This document shows positions 1 through 7,555 of a stretch of DNA of 12,549 bases, piece after piece. This DNA comes from Lysobacteraceae bacterium UBA6001 (GTDB taxonomy: Bacteria > Pseudomonadota > Gammaproteobacteria > Xanthomonadales > Xanthomonadaceae). The notes below the pieces were generated by a model. It saw nothing but the letters and a program-made list of their open reading frames with translations. It was not told the DNA's origin and searched no databases. The stretch spans positions 1 through 12,549 of the forward strand of contig DJAN01000186.1 in assembly GCA_002429615.1 (NCBI GenBank), in the 5' to 3' direction. The stretch's first letter is position 1. Every line of letters starts with the position of its first letter. Both the position numbers and the translations under genes were made by a program.

Positions 1-77
1 CCCTGCCGTCCGCGCGCAAGCCGGTCGGCGTGGTGACCACCGCCACTGCCAGCGACACCGACTGGCAGGAGTTCTGA
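1..77 (+). CDS. Methyl-accepting chemotaxis protein, C-terminal end only (partial)
   Basis: Only the last 24 codons are visible, reading in the frame that starts at base 3 and stopping at TGA 75-77. The tail is rich in Pro, Ala, Thr and Ser and ends in DTDWQEF. This nearly matches DSDWQEF at the end of the receptor at 8103-10469. An xWxxF pentapeptide at the very C-terminus of a receptor is the known docking site for CheR, and in enterics also for CheB (NWETF in E. coli Tsr and Tar). The preceding low-complexity residues would be the flexible linker. From this tail and the receptor genes that follow, I infer the end of another chemoreceptor gene. Its sensor and signalling domains lie outside the window, so its input cannot be judged. 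Confidence 0.75.
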   Translation, partial: LPSARKPVGVVTTATASDTDWQEF

Positions 78-83
78 CGTCCC

Positions 84-109
84 GGGGTGCCGGCCCATGC
101 CGGCACCCC
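84..109 (+). other. GC-rich hairpin after the upstream receptor gene, no U-tract
   Basis: An 11-bp perfect stem (GGGGTGCCGGC with its complement) closes a 4-nt CCAT loop, 7 bases after the stop codon. The following bases are C-rich with a single T, so it is not a canonical intrinsic terminator. It may slow polymerase, protect the 3' end of the upstream mRNA, or be a weak terminator. I see no sigma-28-like promoter between here and the next gene at 167, so some readthrough is likely. Confidence 0.6.
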
Positions 110-166
110 TCCCCCCACCGCGAGGCACGGAAGCCGCGCGCATGAGCTTCCGGAACCCTCATCCCC

Positions 167-2914
167 ATGAAGATCCTCTCCCGCCTGTCGATCGGAATCC
201 GCCTGTCCCTGCTGGTCACCCTCGCGGTGACGCTGGTGCTGCTCACGCTCACCTGGCGCGTCTACGAGCAATCCGCGGCCGCCTACGAGACCAAGAGCCG
301 CCAAGGGCTGGCCACCGCCACCCATGTCATGCAGGACACCATCGCCCTGTATGACCGCGCGCTCACCCAGGACACCGAACGCCTGAGCGGGGGTTTCACC
401 GCGCTGTTCCCGCCGGGGGATGCGGGCCATGCCCGCGGCAAGCCGCTCAAGCGGGGCGACTTCGAGGTCGGCAACCTGGCCTTCGGCGGCAAGGCGCTGA
501 GTGCCGATGACCAGCTGGTGGACCGTTTCACCGCCGGCACCGGCGCGGTGGCGACGATCTTCTCGCGCAGCGGCGACGACTTCGTGCGCATCTCCACCTC
601 GTTGACCAATGACAAGGGCGAGCGCGTGATCGGCACCGCGCTGGACCACAAGCATCCGGCGTATGCGCTGATGCTGGAGAACAAGCCGTATACCGGCCGC
701 GCCAAGCTGTTCGGCAACGACTACATGACCCACTACCAGCCCCTGGTGGACGCCAGCGGACAGGTCGTCGGCATCGCTTTCGTCGGCGTCAACTACAGCG
801 CCGGCCTGGCCACGCTGAAGGAACGCATGCGTGGCCTGAAGATTGGCGCGGACGGCTACTTCTTCGTCGTCGACGAAGCCGAGGGCGACGCGCACGGCAA
901 GCTGGTGGTGCATCCGAGCGACGAGGGGCAGGAAGCTGCCGCGCTGGTCGCCGCCGAAGATCGGGCCGCTTTCAACACCCTGGTGGACGGCGCTTCGGAT
1001 GAGGCGGCCGTCAGCGTGCTCGCCATCGCGCCGGGGGCCAAGGCCGATGCGGTACCGGCAACAGTCAGCGTCGAGCATTTCCCGCGCTGGAAGTGGACGC
1101 TGGTCGGCGTGGAGCCGCGCACTGCCTTGACCGCCACCCTGCACCACATGATGCGGGTGATGATCGGGCTGTCGGTGCTCGCCATCGCGCTGATCGCCGC
1201 ACTGGTGTTCGTCGCCACGCGCCGCATGGTCAGCAAGCCGCTGGCCGGCGCCTGCGGGGTGGCGCGCGACATTGCCGCCGGCAAGCTCGATGGGCACATT
1301 CCCGCCGGTGGCGAGGATGAAGTCGGCGAACTGCTGCGCGCGATGCAGCGCATGCAGGGCGACCTGCGCGAGCGCATCGAGCGCGACCAGGCGGTCGCCG
1401 CGGAGAACCTGCGCATCCGCATCGCGCTGGACAGCGCCTCCACCGGCACGCTCATCACCGACCCCGCATTCAACGTCATCTACGCCAGCCCGGCGCTGCG
1501 CGGCATGCTCAACGGCTATGCCGAGCAGATCAGCCGTGCGCTGCCCGACATCGACACCGACCGCCCGCTGGTCGGCCAGCCGCTGGCGGTGCTGGAACAC
1601 GGTGGCGTACTGGCGCCGGAGTTGGTCGCGCAACTGCAGCGCGACGGCACGCTGCGCCGCCAGGTGAATTTCGGCGAGGTCTGTTTCGACCAGAACATCT
1701 CGCAGGTGCGCGACGAACGCGGCCAGGTGCTGGGCACCGTGTGCGAGTGGCGCGACCGTACCACCGAAGCGAAGGTCGAAGCGGAAGTCGCGCGCATCGT
1801 CCAGGCGGCGGTGGAAGGCGATCTGTCGCAGCGCGTGCAGACCGAAGGCCGCAGCGGCTTCTATCTGCTGCTGGCGCGCCAGCTCAACGACCTGCTGGAT
1901 GCCAATGCCACCAGCATCGCGCAGATTTCCGGGGTACTCGATGCCCTCGCCCATGGCGACCTCACCGCACGCATGCAGGGTGAGTTCCATGGCGTGTTCG
2001 CGCAGATGCGCGACAACGCCAACGCCACGGTCAGCCAGCTGACCGGCATCGTCGGCCGCATCCAGGCCGCGAGCGGCAGCATCAACCTGGCCGCGGGCGA
2101 GATCGCCGCGGGCAACAGTGACCTGTCGCGCCGCACCGAGCAGCAGGCGGCGAACCTGGAGGAGACGGCGGCTTCGATGGAGGAACTGACCTCCACCGTG
2201 CGCCAGAATGCCGAACACGCCCGCCAGGCCAACCAGCTCGCCATCGGCGCGGCGTCGGTGGCCTCGCAGGGTGGCGCGGTGGTCAGCCAGGTGGTGGACA
2301 CCATGTCCGGCATCGAGGCTTCGTCGAAGAAGATCGCCGAGATCATCTCGGTGATCGACGGCATCGCCTTCCAGACCAACATCCTGGCGCTCAATGCCGC
2401 GGTGGAAGCGGCACGTGCGGGCGAACAGGGCCGCGGCTTCGCCGTGGTCGCCAGCGAAGTGCGCACGCTGGCGCAACGCTCGGCCAATGCCGCCAAGGAG
2501 ATCAAGCACCTGATCGACGATTCGGTCGGCAAGGTCGCCGAGGGTTCGTCGCTGGTGCACAAGGCGGGCGCCACCATGGGCGAGATCGTCGCCTCGGTGC
2601 AGCGCGTGACCGACATCATGACCGAGATTTCCGCCGCCTCGCAGGAGCAGTCGGCGGGCATCGAGCAGGTCAACCAGACCATCACCCAGATGGACGAGAC
2701 CACGCAGCAGAACGCTGCGCTGGTGGAGGAAGCCACCGCGGCGGCGCGTGCGATGGAAGAACAGGCCGGGCATCTTTCCGAGGCGGTCTCCATCTTCCGC
2801 ACCACGCAGGCCGCGCCGGCCAAGGCGCCAGTGGTCGCGCTGCGACCGGCGCCCCCCCGCCCCGCCACGGCACCTCGCCCCGAGCGCGGTGCGGGGCAGT
2901 GGCAGACGTTCTGA
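167..2914 (+). CDS. Methyl-accepting chemotaxis protein: Cache_3-Cache_2-like sensor, HAMP, PAS, HAMP pair, MA domain
   Basis: 915-residue transmembrane chemoreceptor. TM1 is at about residues 10-31 and TM2 at about 329-351. They flank a periplasmic domain of roughly 300 residues that resembles the Cache_3-Cache_2 family ([19 protein letters not shown] near 128-146, DYMTHYQP near 185-192). HAMP follows (about 352-405), then a PAS domain (about 410-535, ending in CEWRDRT). Two more HAMP-like units have their Gly-Asp marks at G551 and G597. The MA signalling domain spans about 630-875, with the conserved hairpin tip around [18 protein letters not shown] (733-750). A Pro/Ala-rich linker ends in QWQTF, a CheR-docking pentapeptide. 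By family it senses a small molecule in the periplasm and passes the signal through CheW to CheA; the ligand is unknown. The start at 167 is the only sensible ATG in frame before TM1, but its ribosome site is weak (GGAA at 152-155). It may be co-transcribed with the upstream receptor. Confidence 0.95.
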   Translation: MKILSRLSIGIRLSLLVTLAVTLVLLTLTWRVYEQSAAAYETKSRQGLATATHVMQDTIALYDRALTQDTERLSGGFTALFPPGDAGHARGKPLKRGDFEVGNLAFGGKALSADDQLVDRFTAGTGAVATIFSRSGDDFVRISTSLTNDKGERVIGTALDHKHPAYALMLENKPYTGRAKLFGNDYMTHYQPLVDASGQVVGIAFVGVNYSAGLATLKERMRGLKIGADGYFFVVDEAEGDAHGKLVVHPSDEGQEAAALVAAEDRAAFNTLVDGASDEAAVSVLAIAPGAKADAVPATVSVEHFPRWKWTLVGVEPRTALTATLHHMMRVMIGLSVLAIALIAALVFVATRRMVSKPLAGACGVARDIAAGKLDGHIPAGGEDEVGELLRAMQRMQGDLRERIERDQAVAAENLRIRIALDSASTGTLITDPAFNVIYASPALRGMLNGYAEQISRALPDIDTDRPLVGQPLAVLEHGGVLAPELVAQLQRDGTLRRQVNFGEVCFDQNISQVRDERGQVLGTVCEWRDRTTEAKVEAEVARIVQAAVEGDLSQRVQTEGRSGFYLLLARQLNDLLDANATSIAQISGVLDALAHGDLTARMQGEFHGVFAQMRDNANATVSQLTGIVGRIQAASGSINLAAGEIAAGNSDLSRRTEQQAANLEETAASMEELTSTVRQNAEHARQANQLAIGAASVASQGGAVVSQVVDTMSGIEASSKKIAEIISVIDGIAFQTNILALNAAVEAARAGEQGRGFAVVASEVRTLAQRSANAAKEIKHLIDDSVGKVAEGSSLVHKAGATMGEIVASVQRVTDIMTEISAASQEQSAGIEQVNQTITQMDETTQQNAALVEEATAAARAMEEQAGHLSEAVSIFRTTQAAPAKAPVVALRPAPPRPATAPRPERGAGQWQTF

Positions 2915-2922
2915 GCGTAACG

Positions 2923-2952
2923 AAGGGGCCGCGATGCGGCCCCTTCTTTTTT
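2923..2952 (+). terminator. Intrinsic (rho-independent) terminator
   Basis: A perfect 10-bp stem (AAGGGGCCGC with GCGGCCCCTT) closes a 3-nt GAT loop, followed by C and six T residues (2947-2952). It starts 8 bases after the stop codon of the receptor at 167-2914. It is a textbook terminator and separates that transcript from the repeat region and the next receptor. Confidence 0.92.
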
Positions 2953-3018
2953 CCGCCCCCTTCCCTGGCGCCAATCACGCACTCCATCCGCCGATTCCAC
3001 CCGCTGGCCTCATTCGCC

Positions 3019-3044
3019 GGATCCGTTTGCGGGATCCGTTTGCG
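3019..3044. repeat. Tandem duplication, 2 x 13 bp
   Basis: GGATCCGTTTGCG occurs twice, head to tail with no spacer (3019-3031 and 3032-3044). It probably arose by local slippage or a small duplication. It lies just before the REP-like hairpin and has no obvious function. Confidence 0.9.
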
Positions 3045-3054
3045 GGAACCCCTT

Positions 3055-3075
3055 GTAGGAGCGGCTTCAGCCGCG
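3055..3075 (+). repeat. REP-like palindrome with GTAG head
   Basis: GTAG at 3055-3058 precedes a hairpin whose perfect arms GCGGCT (3061-3066) and AGCCGC (3069-3074) flank TC. REP elements mobilised by RAYT (TnpA-REP) transposases characteristically carry a GTAG tetranucleotide 5' of a short palindrome. Sequences of this kind (GTAGGAGCGGCTTCAGCC) are, to my knowledge, abundant in Xanthomonadaceae and related pseudomonads. Only one copy is seen here and no RAYT gene is in the window. Its placement after a terminator and between genes is typical of REPs. Confidence 0.75.
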
Positions 3076-3141
3076 ACCGTGCGGTATCACCTCACAGGAC
3101 AGCCTCCGAAAGCGCGGCTCTCAAGGTTCACCGCGCGGCGC

Positions 3142-3241
3142 CCGGGGGCAGGGGCTTGCCGGGACACGCCGTGAATCCTTCCATGGAGGCTCGAAGGCGA
3201 CATCCATGTCGCCTACGGTCCCGGCAAGCCCCTGCCCCCGG
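3142..3241 (+). repeat. Foldback (inverted-repeat) element, copy A
   Basis: A 100-bp element: two perfectly complementary 24-bp arms (3142-3165 and 3218-3241) flank a 52-bp core (3166-3217). The core contains an inner palindrome (GGCGACAT at 3196-3203, CC, ATGTCGCC at 3206-3213) and the small palindrome TCCATGGA (3180-3187). As RNA or single-stranded DNA it would form one long stem with internal hairpins. The core is repeated in inverse orientation in copy B with 50 of 52 positions identical, while the arms differ. No transposase is present and I could not identify target-site duplications. It resembles a MITE or REP-derived intergenic repeat, but the family is not recognised by name. Confidence 0.9.
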
Positions 3242-3398
3242 TCACCCGACGGTGAGCCGCGGACGGCGAGGCAATCAAAAGACGGCGACCTCATCGCCAC
3301 ATCCGCAGCGCGGCGGTGATTCCGCCCCCCGCTCGCGCGTATCTGTCGTTACCGCACGGTGTTGAATTCCGATCCGCCCACGACCGACGTTCGGGCGA

Positions 3399-3498
3399 CC
3401 GGTGGCGGCCTGTGGCCGGGACCGTAGGCGACATGGATGTCGCCTTCGAGCCCCCATGGAAGGGTTCACGGCGTGTCCCGGCCACAGGCCGCCACCGG
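3399..3498 (-). repeat. Foldback (inverted-repeat) element, copy B, opposite orientation to copy A
   Basis: Same architecture and lengths as copy A: 24-bp perfect arms at 3399-3422 and 3475-3498 and a 52-bp core at 3423-3474. The reverse complement of this core differs from copy A at only 2 of 52 positions. The arms match those of copy A at 17 of 24 positions, and all seven differences are matched by complementary changes in the opposite arm, so each element stays perfectly self-complementary. Weaker pairing extends outward (GTTCGG at 3389-3394 with CCGAAC further right). Confidence 0.9.
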
Positions 3499-3631
3499 TT
3501 GCCGCGCGCCGAACCGTGCGCGCCGCTTTTCACCTCCAACCCTCCGCCCACCACGGGCAGGATTTCCCACAACGATCCACCGCATGAATCACACACAGGA
3601 TTTCCATCAACAGCACATTGAGACGCAGCGC

Positions 3632-3658
3632 TCAATTTCAGCCCCGCAGCGCCGCTAT
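3632..3658 (+). promoter_or_regulatory. Putative sigma-28 (FliA) promoter for the single-Cache receptor
   Basis: TCAATTTC (3632-3639), 11 nt, then GCCGCTAT (3651-3658), compared with the sigma-28 pattern TAAAGTTT-N11-GCCGATAA. It matches 5 of 8 and 6 of 8 positions, the weakest of the five such sites here. The spacing is exact and it lies about 45 bases before the start codon at 3704. The predicted transcription start is near 3665. Confidence 0.55.
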
Positions 3659-3703
3659 TCCGAGTAAGCCCGCCCCTATTCCCTGCAGAGCTGAGCCCGC
3701 ACG

Positions 3704-5890
3704 ATGAATCCGCAGAGCGTCCTCGCCAATGCCATGGCGAACATGCCGTTGAAGCGCAAGTTCCTGTCGCAGACCTTCCTGGTGGCGCTCGGCATCGTCG
3801 CCCTGGCCGTGGTCGCGGCGCGTCTGCAATACCTCGACCTGACCCACACCCGCCAGGCCGCGCTGAAAGCGCAGACGCAGATGGCCCTGGGCGTGGTCGA
3901 GATCTACGCCAAGCGCGCCGAGAGCGGCGAGCTGAGCCTGGCCGACGCGCAGCAGCATGCACTGGCCACGCTGGCCACGCTGCAGGCGAACAAGGGCGTG
4001 GACTATTTCTACGTCACCGACGAAAAGCCCATCATGCTGATGCACCCCACGCGGCCCGACCTGATCGGCAAGCCGCTGAACGATGTGCTCAGTCCCGATG
4101 GCAAGCACATCTTCACCGAGTTCGTGAAGGTCGCGCAGGCCGGTGGCGGCTACGTCGAATACAAGTGGGCCAAGCCGGGCAAGAAGGATCCGGTCACCAA
4201 GACCTCCTACAACACGCTGTATCAGCCCTGGGGCTGGGTGATCGGCACCGGTGTCTACCTGGACGACACCCAGTCGCAGGCGCTGGTGTTCACCGGCATC
4301 ATGACCTTCGCCGGCGGCGTGCTGGTGCTGATCAACCTTGGCCTGGGCTGGCTGCTGGGCAACGCCGTGCTGGTGCCGGTCGGGCGTGCGCTGGCCGTGC
4401 TCAAGGGCGTCTCCAACGGTGACCTGCACGTGCATGTCGGCCACCGCGGCCGCGACGAAGTCGGCCAGATGCTGCAGGCCATGGACGAGATGCAGGCGCG
4501 CCTGCGCCGGGTGATCGACGCCCAGCGCGAGATGGGCCGCCACCACGCGGCGGGCACGGTCAGCTACCGCATCCCGGCGCATGAGTTCGCCGGCGAATTC
4601 GCCACCATGGTCGAGAGCACCAACACGCTGGTGGCCGACCACATCCAGCTCAAGATGCGCGTGGTGGAACTGGCCCAGGCCTACGCCGCCGGCGACCTCT
4701 CCCAGGAAATGGAAGCGCTGCCCGGCGAGAAGGCGGTGGTGACCGTGGCGATCAACGGGGTGCGCGACAGCCTGCGGGCGATCAACAACGAGATCAAACA
4801 CCTGGCCCAGGCCGCGGCGGCGGGCGATTTCTCCGTGCGCGGCGACCAGGCGGCGTTCCAGTTCGATTTCGCGCTGATGGTCGGCGACCTGAACTCGATG
4901 ATGGAGGTCAACGATCGCAACCTCGGCAAGCTGTCCGCGCTGCTGCGCGCGATCGCCCAGGGCGACCTCACCGCACGCATGCACGGGGAATTCCACGGCG
5001 TGTTCGCGCACATGCGCGATGACGCCAATGCCACGGTCAGCCAGCTGACCCGCATCGTCGGCCGCATCCAGGAATCCACGTCGAGCATCAACCTGGCCGC
5101 CGGCGAGATCGCGCAAGGCAACAGCGACCTGTCACGCCGTACCGAACAGCAGGCCGCCAACCTGGAAGAGACCGCCGCTTCGATGGAGGAACTGACCTCC
5201 ACCGTGCGCCAGAACGCCGAGCATGCGCGCCAGGCCAACCAGCTCGCCATCGGCGCGGCGTCGGTGGCCTCGCAGGGTGGCGCGGTGGTCAGCCAGGTGG
5301 TGGACACCATGTCCGGCATCGAAGTGTCGTCGAAGAAGATCGCCGAGATCATCTCGGTGATCGACGGCATCGCCTTCCAGACCAACATCCTGGCGCTCAA
5401 TGCAGCGGTGGAAGCCGCGCGTGCCGGCGAACAGGGCCGCGGCTTCGCGGTGGTCGCCAGCGAGGTACGCACGCTGGCGCAGCGCTCGGCCAATGCCGCC
5501 AAGGAGATCAAGCACCTGATCGACGATTCGGTGGGCAAGGTCGCCGAGGGTTCGTCGCTGGTGCACAAGGCGGGCGCGACCATGGGCGAGATCGTCGCCT
5601 CGGTGCAGCGCGTGACCGACATCATGACCGAGATTTCCGCCGCCTCGCAGGAACAGTCGGCGGGCATCGAGCAGGTCAACCAGACCATCACGCAGATGGA
5701 CGAGACCACGCAGCAGAACGCCGCGCTGGTGGAGGAAGCCACGGCATCGGCACGCGCTCTGGAAGAACAGGCCGGCGAACTGCGCGAGGCAGTCGCGCAG
5801 TTCCGTCTAGCGGCGGACCGCGCCGACCCGACCGATCGCCTGGTGCGACGCCTGGGCCGCGAGAGCGCCGAATCGCTGGAAACCGCCTGA
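3704..5890 (+). CDS. Methyl-accepting chemotaxis protein: single Cache sensor, five HAMP-like units, MA domain, no tether
   Basis: 728-residue receptor. TM1 is at about 22-42 and TM2 at about 193-218, enclosing a periplasmic sCache_2-type domain ([20 protein letters not shown] at 101-120, [13 protein letters not shown] at 173-185). This family often binds small organic acids, but the ligand here is unknown. The cytoplasmic part has five HAMP-like units, with their conserved Gly at residues 239, 284, 330, 374 and 420, a period of 44-46. The MA domain (about 455-700, tip at 556-573) is nearly identical to that of the receptor at 167-2914, including at the DNA level. Unlike the other three receptors it ends in SAESLETA, with no xWxxF pentapeptide, and no frame-shifted one is visible downstream. 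It may thus depend on neighbouring receptors for efficient methylation. ATG 3704 has a weak ribosome site. ATG 3734 and 3743 are possible alternatives, but nothing recommends them. Confidence 0.95.
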   Translation: MNPQSVLANAMANMPLKRKFLSQTFLVALGIVALAVVAARLQYLDLTHTRQAALKAQTQMALGVVEIYAKRAESGELSLADAQQHALATLATLQANKGVDYFYVTDEKPIMLMHPTRPDLIGKPLNDVLSPDGKHIFTEFVKVAQAGGGYVEYKWAKPGKKDPVTKTSYNTLYQPWGWVIGTGVYLDDTQSQALVFTGIMTFAGGVLVLINLGLGWLLGNAVLVPVGRALAVLKGVSNGDLHVHVGHRGRDEVGQMLQAMDEMQARLRRVIDAQREMGRHHAAGTVSYRIPAHEFAGEFATMVESTNTLVADHIQLKMRVVELAQAYAAGDLSQEMEALPGEKAVVTVAINGVRDSLRAINNEIKHLAQAAAAGDFSVRGDQAAFQFDFALMVGDLNSMMEVNDRNLGKLSALLRAIAQGDLTARMHGEFHGVFAHMRDDANATVSQLTRIVGRIQESTSSINLAAGEIAQGNSDLSRRTEQQAANLEETAASMEELTSTVRQNAEHARQANQLAIGAASVASQGGAVVSQVVDTMSGIEVSSKKIAEIISVIDGIAFQTNILALNAAVEAARAGEQGRGFAVVASEVRTLAQRSANAAKEIKHLIDDSVGKVAEGSSLVHKAGATMGEIVASVQRVTDIMTEISAASQEQSAGIEQVNQTITQMDETTQQNAALVEEATASARALEEQAGELREAVAQFRLAADRADPTDRLVRRLGRESAESLETA

Positions 5891-5901
5891 CACCACCCTC
5901 G

Positions 5902-5924
5902 CCGGCGCGCCTTCCGCGCGCCGG
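5902..5924 (+). other. GC-rich hairpin after the single-Cache receptor gene, no U-tract
   Basis: A 9-bp perfect stem (CCGGCGCGC / GCGCGCCGG) with a 5-nt CTTCC loop starts 11 bases after the stop codon. The next bases (ATGACCAAG) contain no T run. It could be a weak terminator or mRNA 3'-end stabiliser. The next gene has its own apparent promoter at 6016-6042. Confidence 0.55.
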
Positions 5925-6015
5925 ATGACCAAGCCTTCGCGGCGGCCCGCCCTGGCCGTCGCGCGTTTCGGGCATGAAAGCGCTTACGCCATCACGCACG
6001 AAAGGCCGTTTACCC

Positions 6016-6042
6016 TACAATTTCGCGCTGATTGGCCGATAC
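6016..6042 (+). promoter_or_regulatory. Putative sigma-28 (FliA) promoter for the ycgR-like gene
   Basis: TACAATTT (6016-6023), 11 nt, then GCCGATAC (6035-6042). This matches the sigma-28 pattern TAAAGTTT-N11-GCCGATAA at 6 of 8 and 7 of 8 positions with exact spacing. The predicted start is near 6049, leaving a leader of about 54 bases before ATG 6103. In enterics ycgR is a known sigma-28-dependent late flagellar gene, so the assignment fits. Confidence 0.78.
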
Positions 6043-6102
6043 CGAGGCCATGGCGGGGTATTTCCCCAGCCGCACGTGTTTCTGCAGGAAATTAAGGGCC
6101 CC

Positions 6103-6900
6103 ATGCTCCCAAGCGACATCCGCGAACCGCCGCATCCGCATCCCGAGCAGGAAGAAGGGGACGACCGTTATCTCGTCCGCAATCCTCGCCAGGTGCGCGG
6201 ACTGCTGCGCGCGCTGATCGACCAGCGTTCGCTGGTCAGCGCGCATATCGGCGGTCGTGACCAGTCCTTCCCCACCGCGGTGCTGGAGATCGACGAGGAC
6301 GAGGAATGGATGCTGCTCGACGGCAGCCCCAACGAGGCCTCCAACCGTGCCGCCGCGGTGGCCAGCCATCTGCTGTGTTTCGCCCAGCTGGAGCGGGTGC
6401 GGATCCGCTTCCGCCTGGACCAGGTCGAACGCATCGAGCACGAGGGCCACGTCGCCTTCCGCGCGCCGCTGCCCACCACCATCTACCACCTGCAGCGCCG
6501 CGAGCATTACCGGCTGGAAACCCCGATCACCGACTCTCCCACCTGCGTGATCGGCTTCGACCCGGAGCCGGATGAAGACACCTCCCCGCGTGAGCCGCTG
6601 CGCCTGCGCGTGATCGACATCAGCGGCGGCGGCCTGGCGGTGAGCCTGCCGGCCGGCGCCCCGCTGCTGGAAGTGGGCCGGGTCTACCGCCGCTGCGAAC
6701 TGCGCCTGCCCGACCAACCGCCGATCCCGGTCGCCCTGGCGATCTGCAGCCAGGCCAAGCAGACCCTGGCCAACGGCGTGGAGAGCTGCCGCGTCGGCAC
6801 CCGCTTCGAGGACCTGCCGCGCGGGGCCGACGAGGCCATCCAGCGCTACATCTTCCGCATCGACCGCCAGCGCAACGCCCGCAAGAGCGGCGTGTTCTAG
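6103..6900 (+). CDS. ycgR: YcgR-type flagellar brake protein with PilZ domain (c-di-GMP receptor)
   Basis: 265-residue soluble protein. An N-terminal YcgR-type domain (about 20-125) is followed by a PilZ domain (about 130-250). The PilZ domain carries both c-di-GMP signatures: the arginine motif QRREHYR (131-137) and DISGGG (172-177, DxSxxG). In E. coli and Salmonella, YcgR loaded with c-di-GMP acts at the flagellar motor to slow swimming and bias rotation; the same role is inferred here. The start is chosen at ATG 6103. AAGGG at 6094-6098 and AGGAA at 6086-6090 precede it, and the sigma-28-like promoter ends at 6042. The longer frame opening at 5974 would begin upstream of that promoter. GTG 6076 is an in-frame alternative. 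No hairpin follows, so the transcript may read into cheW, which also has its own promoter. Confidence 0.9.
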   Translation: MLPSDIREPPHPHPEQEEGDDRYLVRNPRQVRGLLRALIDQRSLVSAHIGGRDQSFPTAVLEIDEDEEWMLLDGSPNEASNRAAAVASHLLCFAQLERVRIRFRLDQVERIEHEGHVAFRAPLPTTIYHLQRREHYRLETPITDSPTCVIGFDPEPDEDTSPREPLRLRVIDISGGGLAVSLPAGAPLLEVGRVYRRCELRLPDQPPIPVALAICSQAKQTLANGVESCRVGTRFEDLPRGADEAIQRYIFRIDRQRNARKSGVF

Positions 6901-6918
6901 GCAAAACGCAACGCAGGC

Positions 6919-6945
6919 TAAAGATTTTCCTGCCCGGGCCGATCT
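6919..6945 (+). promoter_or_regulatory. Putative sigma-28 (FliA) promoter for cheW
   Basis: TAAAGATT (6919-6926), 11 nt, then GCCGATCT (6938-6945). This matches the sigma-28 pattern at 7 of 8 and 6 of 8 positions with exact spacing. The predicted transcription start is near 6951, about 40 bases before the chosen cheW start at 6992. Confidence 0.78.
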
Positions 6946-6991
6946 TGGCATGGCAACCCCGCCATTCCGCCGTGCTCGCCCGGAGTCCTCG

Positions 6992-7480
6992 ATGAACGAT
7001 AAAAAGCCTGCCGCCGGTCACGGCGGTGAATTCCTCAGCTTCGCCCTGGGCGAAGAGCAGTACGGTGTGGACATCCTGAAGGTGCAGGAAATCCGGGGCT
7101 ACGACGCGGTCACCCGCGTGCCGGATGCGCCGGACTACATCAAGGGCGTGATCAACCTGCGCGGCACCATCGTGCCGGTCATCGACCTGCGCCTGAAGCT
7201 GCGCCTGCGCGAGGCGCGCTACGACGCCTTCACCGTGATGATCGTGCTCAACGTCGAGGACCGCGTGGTCGGCATCGTCGTGGACAGCGTCTCGGACGTG
7301 ATCCCGCTGAGCGAGGAACAGATCCGCCCGACGCCGGAGTTCGGCGCCGCCGTGGATACGCGCTTCATCTCCGGCATCGGCACCCAGGAAGACCGCATGC
7401 TGATCCTGCTCGACATCGAGACCCTGCTCGACAGCGCCGACCTGGCACCGCAGGAAGCGCTGGCCGAAGAAGCTGCCTGA
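6992..7480 (+). CDS. cheW: Chemotaxis coupling protein CheW
   Basis: 162 residues, the usual CheW size. It is a single CheW domain (about 12-150) built of two beta-barrel subdomains. Typical marks are FALGEEQYGVDILKVQEI (17-34), the highly conserved NLRG at 55-58 whose arginine is important for receptor and CheA coupling in E. coli, PVIDLR (62-67) and VVDSVSDV (96-103). CheW links the receptor tips to the kinase CheA in the array; cheA is not in this window. ATG 6992 is chosen because CGGAG (6981-6985) precedes it at normal spacing and its protein begins like other CheWs. An in-frame ATG at 6950 would lie at the predicted transcription start and adds 14 residues of no family likeness. It sits between ycgR and the small secreted-protein gene, each with its own sigma-28-like promoter. 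Confidence 0.96.
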   Translation: MNDKKPAAGHGGEFLSFALGEEQYGVDILKVQEIRGYDAVTRVPDAPDYIKGVINLRGTIVPVIDLRLKLRLREARYDAFTVMIVLNVEDRVVGIVVDSVSDVIPLSEEQIRPTPEFGAAVDTRFISGIGTQEDRMLILLDIETLLDSADLAPQEALAEEAA

Positions 7481-7486
7481 CGGCCC

Positions 7487-7507
7487 GTGTCGGGCACCTC
7501 CCGACAC
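7487..7507 (+). other. Hairpin after cheW, no U-tract
   Basis: An 8-bp perfect stem (GTGTCGGG / CCCGACAC) with a 5-nt loop starts 6 bases after the cheW stop. No T run follows. It may be a weak terminator or 3'-end stabiliser ahead of the next promoter at 7556. Confidence 0.5.
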
Positions 7508-7555
7508 ACCGGCCACCAACGAAACGAACTGTGGCGCAGTTCTCACCCTGCCCCT

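Larger units (their letters stand above)
2953..3631. other. Long intergenic region rich in repeats, no credible gene
   Basis: This gap of about 680 bases lies between a strong terminator and the promoter of the next receptor. It holds a 13-bp tandem duplication, a REP-like hairpin and two opposed 100-bp foldback elements (all listed separately). An 11-base inverted pair (ACCGTGCGGTA at 3076-3086, its complement at 3350-3360) flanks the first foldback element. A direct repeat CAGGATTTCC occurs at 3558-3567 and 3596-3605. Open frames here are created by the repeats and do not look like proteins. From 3499 to 3631 I see only the short direct repeat and otherwise unremarkable leader DNA. Confidence 0.8.

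Noticed and set aside
78..166. Searched for a sigma-28-like promoter before the first complete receptor
   Set aside because: No box pair with 11-12 nt spacing resembling the other five was found, so no promoter was called.
2748..3365. Open frame crossing the receptor end, terminator and foldback element A
   Set aside because: It runs through a strong terminator, and much of its protein is translated repeat (MNPSMEARRRHPCRLRSR). Almost the same peptide appears on the other strand from copy B, so it is a repeat artefact.
3019..3605. CRISPR array in the repeat-rich gap
   Set aside because: Repeats are few, of different families, in opposite orientations and without regular spacers, and no cas genes are in the window.
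3275..3962. Minus-strand open frames over element B and the start of the single-Cache receptor
   Set aside because: They consist of translated repeat and antisense of a real gene, have no ribosome site, and their Arg/Pro-rich composition is typical of GC-rich shadow frames.
5800..5900. Frameshift hiding a lost pentapeptide in the single-Cache receptor
   Set aside because: The other two frames near the end do not encode an xWxxF followed by a stop (the one Trp codon reads WKPPDT), so the tether-less end appears genuine.
5974..6102. Extended start for the ycgR-like gene
   Set aside because: The extension begins upstream of and reads through the promoter at 6016-6042. Residues before ATG 6103 show no domain likeness.
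6950..6991. Upstream ATG as the cheW start
   Set aside because: It lies at the predicted transcription start of the sigma-28-like promoter, lacks a ribosome site, and adds 14 residues not typical of CheW. ATG 6992 has CGGAG at good spacing.
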